From the NCBI GenBank assembly GCA_039583875.1, contig CM077155.1, positions 13,247,046-13,311,045 of the forward strand: a stretch of 64,000 nt of DNA, read 5' to 3'. Position 1 is the first letter of the stretch, and each line of letters begins with the position of its first letter. Position numbers and translations under genes: made by a program. Shown here in pieces: positions 10,963 through 21,200 of this stretch. The notes below the pieces were generated by a model, which did not search any database, had not been told where the DNA came from, and worked only from the letters and a program-made list of their open reading frames with translations. This DNA comes from Platanthera guangdongensis (taxonomy: Eukaryota; Streptophyta; Magnoliopsida; Asparagales; Orchidaceae).

Positions 10963-12108
10963 AGTGGTGTTGGGCCGTCAGAACGCCGAGGTTCTGAGGC
11001 TAGTAGTGCACCAGATGTTGCTCCCGCAACACCTTTGTCGGCTGAAAATATAAGATTGGTGGCTGAAGCGGTGTTGGCCGTGATAAATGCGCAGCCTGGG
11101 AGGCAAGCGCAGCAGCCCGCTCCTGTGATGGAGCAAGTACCTCTGCAAGAGGCGGAGCCGAGGAGGATGGAGCAAGTGGTTGTAGAACCAATAGTGCCAA
11201 GGAGGGCGACTGAGAGGCAGTTGAAGCATGTAATGAGCTTCAACCCTCCGTTATTCTCGGGGTTGGGAACCCCATCGCAGGCTGAAGACTGGCTCTCTAG
11301 GGTGAAGAGAGTCATGACAGCGACGGAGACGGAGGAGTGGCAAATGACCACCATCGCTACGTTCCTTCTAGACGGGGAAGCGAGGATGTGGTGGGAAGGC
11401 TTGGAGCTGCATCATCTGAGAGGAAGACAATTGATAGACGTTCCGATGGAAGAGTTCTCGGAATTGTTCTTAGCAAGATACCTCCCTTCTACTCAGAGGA
11501 TTTCAATGGAGAATGAGTTCCTGAGGTTGGTGCAGGGTGAGCGAAGCGTGGATGAATATCTCCACGAGTTTACGCGGTTGAGTCGTTATGCTAGCTCCAT
11601 CATCATGGATGAGGAGCGCAAGACTAATCGTTTTTATGAAGGCTTGAGGGATGAGCTGAGATTGTTACTGTCGGGGCCAATGACGCAGGGTTTCTTAACC
11701 TTGGTCAATACTGCCCGGTCCTTGGAGAAGGACATGAAGAGTGTACAAGCGAAGAAAGGCTTGGGCGAGAAGAAATCTGGGTTCAAAGTGCCGACTACTT
11801 CAAAGTCTGGCTATCAAAGATTCTTTAAGAAGCATAGGACTTCGGGTCCAGCTCCTTCTGGTGCTTCTGGGGCGACTACGAGTCGGACCCCGGGCGCGTG
11901 CTTCACTTGTGGCAAGACGGGGCATTTCGCCCGTGATTGTTGGAGCGGACGTCCTAAGTCCGAAAGGAGGCCAGGAGCTACCTACGAAGAGAAGGGAAAG
12001 GCGGTGGAGTCGACCGCATCTCACTATGCTCCGGCCCAACCAAGGGTTTACAATCTTGGCCAACAGGAGGCTATTAAACAAGCTGACGTGGAGACAGGTA
12101 CGGTTTAA
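10963..12108 (+). CDS. gag: Gag of Tekay element
   Basis: Structural protein of the virus-like particle. The frame is open from 10963; no AUG lies before 11128, so the start codon is unclear or lost. A retrotransposon gag domain spans about 11230-11720 (DWLSRVKRVMTATETEEWQ, then WWEGLELHHLRGRQ and YLPSTQRISMENEFLRLVQGE). A single CCHC zinc knuckle, CFTCGKTGHFARDC, is at 11899-11940, typical of this lineage. The frame ends at TAA 12106-12108, three codons inside a possible 76-bp intron. Most Tekay elements have one continuous gag-pol frame, so this stop is notable. The domain assignment is firm; the start is not. Confidence 0.85.
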   Translation, partial: SGVGPSERRGSEASSAPDVAPATPLSAENIRLVAEAVLAVINAQPGRQAQQPAPVMEQVPLQEAEPRRMEQVVVEPIVPRRATERQLKHVMSFNPPLFSGLGTPSQAEDWLSRVKRVMTATETEEWQMTTIATFLLDGEARMWWEGLELHHLRGRQLIDVPMEEFSELFLARYLPSTQRISMENEFLRLVQGERSVDEYLHEFTRLSRYASSIIMDEERKTNRFYEGLRDELRLLLSGPMTQGFLTLVNTARSLEKDMKSVQAKKGLGEKKSGFKVPTTSKSGYQRFFKKHRTSGPAPSGASGATTSRTPGACFTCGKTGHFARDCWSGRPKSERRPGATYEEKGKAVESTASHYAPAQPRVYNLGQQEAIKQADVETGTV

Positions 12109-12173
12109 TTTATAGCAAGTCAATTCCTTTATATGCTTGTTATGTATATGTTACCCTACCACTGCTTGTTTAG
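12098..12173 (+). other. Possible intron between gag and pol
   Basis: The segment begins GTACGG and ends TGCTTGTTTAG. It is 76 bases long, AT-rich and pyrimidine-rich near its 3' end, as in short plant introns. The gag stop codon lies inside it. Joining 12097 to 12174 puts gag in frame with the protease, with no stop between. Splicing is inferred from sequence only; it could instead be a recent insertion or chance. Confidence 0.5.
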
Positions 12174-15100
12174 GATTTGTAATGATTTGTGAAAATCCCG
12201 CACGAGCACTCTTCGATACGGGAGCTTCACACTCCTTCTTGTCCGAAGGATTTATATCACGCATCGGAGTCCCTTCTTCGATGGCGAAGGACAAGTTGGA
12301 TGTGTTGTTGCCCAATGGGTGTTCGATGCGAGCGGTTAGGATCTGCGAGGTTAAGACTCGTATTGGAGAGCAGGAGTTCGACCTGCGGGCGTCTTTACTT
12401 CCGTTAGTGGAGTTCGACGTCATATTTGGCATGGACTGGCTCTCGGAGCAGCAGGCCCATATAAATTGCGGTAGCAAGGAAGTCAAGCTGGGAGCAAGTC
12501 ATGAGACGACTTTTACGGGCTTAAAGGGGTCGAGCAAGACGTTGATGTCTGCTCTTCAGGTGGTGAAGGCGGTTCGTGCTGGAGCAGAACTGTTCTTTAC
12601 ACTAGTGGAGGTTGCAAAGCCGAAGCCCGCGTTGGATTGTATTTCAGTGGTATCGGAATACCCTGATGTGTTCCCCGCAGATCTTCCTGGAGCCCCGCCT
12701 CAACGGGAGATAGATTTTACGATCGAGCTAGTGCCAGGTGCAAAGCCTGTGTCACGATCTCCGTATCGGCTAGCGCCTAAGGAAATAGCGGAGCTGAAAG
12801 TTCAACTGCAAGAGTTGTTGGAGCAAGGGTATGTGCGCCCGAGTTCTTCGCCTTGGAGCGCACCGGTCCTCTTTGTTAAGAAGAAGGACGGAAGCTTGAG
12901 ATTGTGTATTGATTATCGGGAGCTAAACAAGCTGACTGAGAAGAATAAGTACCCGATCCCTAGGATTGATGATCTCTTTGATCAGTTAGTCGGATCGACG
13001 GTGTACTCAAAGTTAGATCTCAAGTCTGGGTACTATCAGCTGCGGATAAGGGAGAGTGATATCCCGAAGACAGCGTTTAGTACGAGATACGGGCATTATG
13101 AGTTTACTGTCATGCCGTTTGGGCTGACTAATGCGCCGTCGGTGTTCATGGATTTGATGAACAGAACGTTCAGGGAGTACTTGGACCATTTCGTGATCGT
13201 CTTCATCGACGATATTTTGGTGTACTCGCAAAGTGAGGAAGATCACTTCAAGCATCTTCATTTGGTGCTGGAGACGCTAAGGAGAAACCAGTTGTATGTC
13301 AAGTTCTCGAAGTGCGAGTTTTGGCTATCCTCAGTAGCGTTCCTCGGGCATATAGTGAGTGGAGAGGGTATTGCGGTGGATCCGGCGAAGATTGTTGCGA
13401 TACGGGAGTGGCCTGAGCTTGCTACGGTAGCAGAAGTCCGGAGCTTTTTGGGGCTTGCCGGCTATTATAGGCGCTTCGTAGAGAACTTCTCGCGGATAGC
13501 GCTACCTCTCACTACTTTGACGAGGAAGGAGCATAAGTTCGTTTGGACGCCGGAGTGCGCGCGAGCTTTTGAGGAATTGAAGTGTCGGTTGACCACGGCG
13601 CCTGTGTTGAGTTCGCCGGTTGGGACCGAAGGCTATGAGATATATAGCGATGCTTCAGGCAGCGGTTTGGGTTGTGTGCTACTGCAGCACGGAAGCGTGA
13701 TAGCTTATGGCTCGAGACAGCTAAAAGTGCACGAGAGGAATTATCCGGTCCATGACTTGGAGTTAGCGGCCGTGATTTTTGCCTTGAAGCTGTGGAGACA
13801 CTATTTGTACGGTGTGACGATTGATATCTACACCGATCACAAGAGCCTAAAGTACCTGATTGATCAGAAGGATCTGAATATGCGGCAGCGTAGATGGATG
13901 GAGTTCTTAGGGGACTATACATTCAAGATCCACTACGTTCCTGGCAAAGGGAATGCGGTTGCGGACGCGTTGAGTCGTCGAGCCCCAGCTCAAGCGAATT
14001 GGCTATCAGTGCATGATGAGCGGTTGGTGCAGGAGCTGGAGGCGTTGGAGATTGTTTGTGTAGATAGACAATCTAGTGCTGAAGCAGTGCTGAATTGGAC
14101 TGAAGTCCAATATGACCTGGCTGATCGGATTCGGCAGGCTTTGGATATGGATGCTCATATGAAGCAGTTCATGATAGAGGCTCTGGATGGGTCAAATTCC
14201 CAATTCGTCGTGGAGGACGGATTGCTGTGGAAAGACGGTCGTTTGTGCGTCCCAAGTGTGGGCAGTTTTACGGGTGGATTTGTTGTACGAGGCGCACCAT
14301 ACCAAGTACTCGATTCACCCGGGGAGCACGAAGATGTACCGCGATGTAAAGAAGCTATTTTGGTGGCCGGGTTTGAAGAAGGATGTGGCGCTATACGTAG
14401 CGAAGTGCCAAACCTGCGCCTTAGTAAAGGCGGAGTGCCAAAAGCCGGGAGGATTTCTTAAGTCCTTGCCTATTCCGGAGTGGAAATTTGACGACATCTC
14501 TATGGACTTTGTGCACGGTTTGCCAAGGTCGCAAAAGGGGAACGACGCCATTTGGGTGGTGGTCGATCGATTAACGAAGGTGTCGCACTTTATTCCGCAT
14601 AGGAAGGATGATCCGGTGGAGAAGTTGGCGAAGCTTTATGTGGATAACATAGTACGGCTTCATGGTGTGCCCCGCAGCATCGTGAGTGACCGAGATGGGC
14701 GGTTCACGTCCAATGATTGGAGGCTGGTGCAGCAAATGTTGGGAACAAAGCTGAAGTTTAGCACAGCCTTCCATCCGCAAACGGATGGTCAGACCGAGAG
14801 GGTCAATAGAACCATGGAAGACATGCTTCGCATGTGTGTTTTGGACTTTGGAAAGCAATGGGAGGACCACCTTTATTTGGTGGAGTTCGCATACAACAAC
14901 AGCTACCAAGCAAGTATTCAGATGGCACCTTTCGAGGCCCTATATGGTAGAAGATGTCGCACGTCGTTGTCTTGGTTAGAAACGGGCGAGTCGAAGTTGT
15001 ATAAGCGATCGGAAGTGGATGATGCTACTTCTTTGGTGAGAACCATTCGGGAGAGGTTGCTTATCGCTCAGGACCGACAAGCAAAGTACTATAATGCCAA

Positions 15101-15581
15101 GCACAGGAACGTGGAGTTCGCTGTGGGCGATTATGTATACTTGAAGATCAAGCCGTTCAAGGGTGTCTCGCGGGTGCGACGATTGAAAAAGCTGAGCCCG
15201 AGGTACCTTGGACCATTTGAGGTTCTGGAGCGAGTTGGAGAAGCGGCCTATAGGTTGAAGCTTTCTGTGGAGCTAAGTGGTTTGCACGATGTATTCCACA
15301 TTTCGGTGCTTCGGAAGGCGGTGCAAGGGCCTACGCAAGTGATCGCGGTCGATCAAGTGCCGGTGGATAGTGGGCTAACGACAAAGGCAAAGCCCGTGCG
15401 GATTGAGGACTCGGAGGTCAAGCGGCTACGCAATAAAGAGATCAGGATGGTCAAGGTCCGATGGGATAATTGCGGTCGTGAGGAGCTCTCCTGGGAGCGA
15501 GAGCAGACTATGCTTGACGAGTATCCGGAGTTGTTCCGCTCAGGTACAAATGTTGTTTTTGTATATCTTTCCTTTATGTAA
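12174..15581 (+). pseudogene. pol: Pol of Tekay element (PR-RT-RH-INT-CD), one frameshift
   Basis: In order: aspartic protease with the DTG triad at 12215-12223; reverse transcriptase about 12830-13390 with FIDDILVYS at 13202-13228; RNase H about 13620-13990 ([20 protein letters not shown]); integrase zinc finger about 14295-14430 ([11 protein letters not shown]); integrase core with SMDFVHG, VSDRDGRFTS and PQTDGQTERVNRTMED (about 14490-14830), all three acidic residues present; a basic tail (SRVRRLKKLSPRYLGPF); and a chromodomain at about 15395-15540. The frame shifts by +1 near 14268, in the T run of GCAGTTTTACGG just before the zinc finger, so a full polyprotein cannot be made from this copy as it stands. 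Integrase and chromodomain otherwise look undamaged. Confidence 0.92.
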
Positions 15582-15601
15582 TTTCGTGGGCGAAATTCTT
15601 T

Positions 15602-15616
15602 TAAGAGGGGGAGAGT
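15602..15616 (+). other. Polypurine tract
   Basis: TAAGAGGGGGAGAGT lies directly before the TGTAACG start of the 3' LTR at 15617. This is the plus-strand DNA primer site. Confidence 0.85.
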
Positions 15617-17061
15617 TGTAACGCCCCGAAACTCAAAGGAGCAAAGGGGGACGTTTTGGGCCAGTTTTGGTTTCTGGCTGACGGCACACGGCCTGGGACA
15701 CGGGCGTGTCCCAGGGCATGTCAAGTGTGTGCCGACACTTAGTCGCGAAGTCGTCGAGTTATACTCGACGATTCGTCGAGAAAGGGCACACGGCCTGCGA
15801 CACGGGCGTGTCGCAGGGCGTGTCGACCCGTGTCGACACTTAGTCGTGAAATCGTCGAGTTATTCTCGACGATTCGTCGAGAATGGGCACACGGCCTGCG
15901 ACACGGGCGTGTCGCAGGGCGTGTCGACCCGTGTCGACGATCGTCAAGGTAAAATCGTCGAGATTCACTCGACGATCGTCGAGACAAGGCACACGGCCTA
16001 GGACACGGGCGTGTCCAAGGCCGTGTCATCCAGTCGTCGTTCTCCCCTCGACGAAATGTCCCGTGTACACGGCCTGGGGGCCCAGGCGTGTCAATGTGAC
16101 ACGGGCAAGGACACGGGCGTGTCCTAGAACCCGTGCAGTGCTCGGGTTGAAAACGGGAGAAAATAATGGGGTACACGGCCGGCTACACGGCCGTGTCAGC
16201 TGGAACACGGGCGTGTCAGCTCGAACACGGGCGTGTTCGATACCCGTGTGCGTGTTCAGAAGATTCGATTTTGACGGCGAATGCGGCACACGGCCCTGGA
16301 CACGGGCGTGTGCCAGGCCGTGTTCGGTCCAGATTGGGCATTTCAGCCCCGAATCAAAGCCGCTCGTTTTCTTAGGTTGAGATCCGACGGCTGGGGATGG
16401 TTCCTGGGAGGATATACACGGGTTTGACTTAAGAAAAATCCATTTTCCTTCACTTGATCTCTCTCCAAACCCTTGGAGAAAGAAGAGCCAAGGCTAGAGG
16501 AAGAGGAGCTAGATCCGCCATTGGAGGAGCTTCGGAGCTCCGAATCGCAAGCCGACTCCGGATCTACGGAGGCAACGCAAGCGCGGTGATTTCTATCCGA
16601 TTACATTTCGATGGCGCCAAAGAGGAACGCAAGGGTAACGATCCTCACTTGTGAGCATGATAGCTCTCTTTCTTAGCATAGGAAGCCCTCTCTCGCGAGT
16701 TTGCGAAGAGTTGGAGGCGTTCCTTCGGGTAGATATGTAAAGTCCCCGTTGTTTAGCGTCCGTATGCGAGAACGGACATAGGCATTTTGGTTGAAGCCTA
16801 CCCGGACATGTTAGTCCGGATCGGTGATGTTGCATTGCATAAGGCCGGAGAAGACTCCGTGCTATTTGGTGTTTTCGGGTTTTCTACGCGGTAGATTGCA
16901 GCAGGGAGCCTCGGGGACTAACCCAAAGGTGCACCCGGAAAACTGGGCGGACACGAGGTCTTGCCAACTTGGTGGCTTGGAAGCCAACTTGAACATAACC
17001 GGGTTATGTGACTTGTGGTGAAAATGGGACTCGGTAGAAGTTTGACCTGCGCATATGGTTT
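15617..17061 (+). repeat. 3' LTR of Tekay element, first part
   Basis: It matches 8440-9884 of the 5' LTR almost base for base, including the hairpin array. It is interrupted at 17061 by the CRM-like insertion, within the first copy of the 28-bp tandem unit. Confidence 0.95.
17057..17061. repeat. Target site duplication GGTTT of CRM-like element
   Basis: GGTTT at 17057-17061 is repeated at 24482-24486; removing one copy restores the Tekay LTR sequence exactly as seen in its 5' copy. Confidence 0.95.
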
Positions 17062-18268
17062 TGGTGTAGGGATGTTTGTGAGATGGACGTGCTTACGTGA
17101 ACGGCGGATTACCCATCACAGAACATAGAAAAAATAAGAGAGTGCTCCGACCAAAAGAAAACGAAAAGGGGTCGGTTGGCTCTCAAAAATACGGGACTCG
17201 ATACAACGTCCTTAGGACCTACTCTCCAACAAGCACACAACTCGCGCCTAGCCGGACTCGATACCACGACCTTAGGACCTACCTCTCCAACAAGTACACA
17301 TCTCACCGCACCTACACAAGCATCTATTCTTTTCACAATAAGCCGTCAATCGCAGCAAAAAATATATTTAGGAGCGGCGGTAAACGATAAGGAGGGATCA
17401 AGAACAAGTTGAGATTAACTCCCTTGTTAGCACCAAAGCGTGCCCAATCTTGGAGAACAAGTCAAGGCTTGGCCTAGTTTGTTCTCTAGCGGATCTTCCA
17501 ATCCGGAAAACAAGAGGGTCAATAGCAACGTTCGATTCAGATTTGCAAGCGAAAAAACACTTTAAAATCGCGGAAAAGACGGATGAATAACCTCCACAAA
17601 ATTCTCACAGCAAGAAACACAAAGATAGGGAAGAGATTACCCAACCAAGAAGAAGATCACACAATATTTGTGGGAGAATCACTCTCTCCACGGTTCCACC
17701 GGTTTCACACCGAAGGGGGCTGCTTCCTTCTTCCACGGAGTCGCACCGAGAGAAGCCACGCCGGAGTCGCACCGAACGGGGATGGAGGAGGCAAGGCTTG
17801 GCTTCACACCAAAGGGGAGGAGGTGGCTATGGCTTTCACCATGGTGGCCGAAATTCCTCAAGGGGGGTTACTTTAGGTTTCTTTTTCCAATGCATAACTC
17901 ATCATAATATCCTCCTTTAAATAGGAGTTACAAAAGAGATCCAACCATCCATGATGGAGATGAAATCTCATCCATCCGGGCGGTTACATACACACCAAGG
18001 GTTTAATAGCACACCAACATGAAAATAAAAATATTACAAGCCAAATGTTTTAAGCAATTAAAATAAAACTAAGTAGAATTATTAAGCAAGCTTTGCGCGC
18101 CGCGGACGGAGGTTGTATCGCAGCTTTCCGTTAGCGTCCGTGGCGTTGTCATGACGCCGCAAATCTTTAACTTGTTGCGCCGCAGCAACCGGGTCATCAT
18201 CAGGAAGTGTTGGAGGGGCCGCAACAACCGGGTCATCATCAGGAAGTGTTGGAGGGGCCGCGCCATCA
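17062..18268 (-). repeat. 3' LTR of CRM-like element
   Basis: It is downstream in minus orientation. It encodes the last 61 or so codons of gag-pol (18082-18268). A 36-bp unit (around GGGTCATCATCAGGAAGTG) is duplicated at 18191-18265, giving two PPTLPDDDPV peptide copies. A TATTTAAAG TATA-like box lies on the minus strand near 17915-17930. Confidence 0.95.
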
Positions 18269-21200
18269 ATCCTCCCCCACTCAAAATCGCGCATCTCCGA
18301 TGCGTGGGCTGATAGAAAGCGGCGGAGAAGCTCGGCATCCAAACGTTGAAGCTCTGTCGCGAGGACCCATGAGTCGTCCGACGGTGGGCGGTCACGCCAA
18401 CGGATGAGGAAGCGGTAGGTAGCACCGGCAGGAGTAGTAAGTGGCTCAGCAGCGAGTATCATATCTGGATGGAGAAACGTCTTGGGAAACCTGGGAAACA
18501 TGTCAGCAGTAGGAATAAAAGAAGGCAGCGTACCATCCGATGTTATACCTGCGGGGGCCGGAGGAGAGAGATCATCCAAACTACCACTCCCCAACCCATG
18601 AGAAATTTCAGTGGAGGGAGAAGACGACAAAGAAACCAACTCTTGTGGAGGCGCAACAAACAGCGTCAAATCCGAGACATTAAAAATAGGGGAGATACCC
18701 CATTCAGCAGGCAAATCCAATACGAAAGCGTTGTCACCTAGCTTCTTTATAATCCGAAAAGGACCGGCGCGTTTTGGAGCTAACTTTTTAACAGTGCCAG
18801 TTGGCATTCGTTCGGGAACTAACCGTACTAAAACCAGATCGCCGACCTTAAAGTGTGACACCTTCCTATGTAGATTAGCGTGCGCTTGATAAGACTCATA
18901 TTGAGCAGTCAAGGTAGCTCGTATACGTGCATGTAAGTCGTGAATATGTTGGGCGAAGGATTGTGCAAATTGACTTGTTTTGTATGTTGGAGGTAAGGGG
19001 ACCAAGTCAAGTGGCACAGGGGCCTTATACCCGTGGACAATTTCATTCGGAGACATACCCGTGGACCGATTTTTAGAATTATTGTAAGCCAGTTGTGCAT
19101 GTGGAAGCAGTAAATCCCAAGTGCCTTTATGGTCGCTCACGAGACATCGAAGAAGATTTCCTAGGCTCCGATTGACTACTTCCGTCTGGCCATCAGTTTG
19201 TGGGTGATAAGCCGCGGAGAATAATAATTTTGTGCCCATAAGAACCCACAAGGTTTTCCAAAAGTAGCTAGTGAACTTGACGTCCCTATCTGAGACAATA
19301 GTCTTTGGAACGCCACGATGACTAACGACGTCTTTAAAATACAGTTTCGCAATGTGAGAGGCGTCGTTGGTCTTACTACAGGGGAGGAAGTACGCCATCT
19401 TGGAGAACCTATCCACAACAACGAGTATAGAATCATGACGTCGCAGGGTGGGGGGAAGGCCTAATACAAAGTCCATGCTCACGTCTTCCCACGGGACGGA
19501 CGGAATAGGTAGCGGAGTGTATAAACCTACATTGGACTTAGTACCTTTAGAAACTTGGCACGTACGACAACTGCTCACAACTTTCCCAACCATCGCCTTT
19601 AGTTTAGGCCAAAAGAATTTCTCCTCCACGAGCGTTATCGTTTTGTCTCTGCCAAAGTGGCCACTCAAGCCACCACTATGTAACTCCCAAATGATGTGGA
19701 GTCGCAAAGAGGAGTGGGGGATACACAATTTTCCGTGTTTGAATAAGTATCCGTCTCTAAGTGAATAGGCCGTGATGGTCGTGGGAGAGCTATCCTGGGC
19801 AGATAAGTATGGCTCCTGAAAATCAGGGCATGTGGCGTATTCATCCTTTATGCGCTCGAACCCTACCACGTGGACTTGCATGGAGGAAAGTAAGAGGGTG
19901 AGGCGGCTGAGTGCATCGGCAACTCGATTGTTGGTCCCTTTAAGGTGCTTGAGAGTAAATGTGTATTCTTGCAAGAAGGATACCCATTTAGCGTGGCGCG
20001 GGCTGATTTTGTGCTGACCATTGATGAATCGCAACGCTTCATGATCAGAGAGGATCACGAACTCCTTATGAAGGAGGTAGTGCCTCCAATGATGCAAACA
20101 TCTAATGACCGCATAAAACTCCCTATCGTAATTGGAATAATTTAATTTAGCACCCGCTAACTTCTCACTAAAATAACTAACCGGGTGACCCTCTTGACTC
20201 AAGACACCTCCAATCCCTACGCCAGATGCATCACAAGTAAGCTCGAAGACCTTGGTGAAGTCAGGGAGACGTAACACCGGTGCTTCGGTCATAAGCTCCT
20301 TAATACGATGGAATGCAAACGTGGCGGATTTGGACCATGTGAATTCTCCTTTCTTCATGCAGTCCGTAATGGGTGCCATAATGCTACTAAAATCACGTAT
20401 GAAACGACGATAAAAGGTAGCTAACCCGTGGAAACTACGCACCTCACGAAGGCTAGTGGGCTCGGGCCAGTCTCTAATCACCTGAACCTTTCCTGGGTCA
20501 ACACGAATTCCTTCAGAGCCAACTATATAACCTAAGAATTCAACCTCCGAAACATAAAACGTGCATTTCTTTAGATTTAGATATAAGGTTTCAGTCCTTA
20601 AGGTGGAGAGGACTACTTTGATGTGAGAGAGGTGTTCGGCGGGGGAGGTACTAAACACTAGGATGTCATCAAAATACACTACAACAAACTTCCCCATATA
20701 TGGCCTAAAGATGTGCGTCATCATCCGGGAGAAGGTGCTGGGGGCATTGGATAGCCCAAAGGGCATCACAAGCCATTCATACAACCCGTCCTTAGACTTG
20801 AACGCCGTCTTCCACTCATCCCCCTCTCGGATCCTGATTTGGTGGTAACCACTCCGTAAGTCCAGTTTAGAGAAGATAGTGGCACCCGATAGGACATCCA
20901 AGAGATCATCTAGTCGCGGAATTGGAAACCTATATTTTATAGTAATTTTGTTGAGAGCTCGGCTATCAACACACATGCGCCAGGTGCCATCCTTCTTAGG
21001 GGCAAGAAGAGCGGGGACAGCACATGGGCTCATACTCGTCCTAATAAATCCCTTATTTAACAACTCCTCTATCTGGGTTTGTAACTCTATGTGGGCAGTT
21101 GGATTAAGCCTATAGTGTGGTTGGTTGGGTAAGGACGATCCGGGGATAAGGTCTATTGCGTGTTGTATATCTCTAAGCGGTGGTAACGACGAAGGCAACT

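Noticed and set aside
17097..17907. Small open frames repeated at 23311-24120
   Set aside because: They are duplicated because both lie in CRM-like LTRs; orientation and content do not match any retroelement protein.
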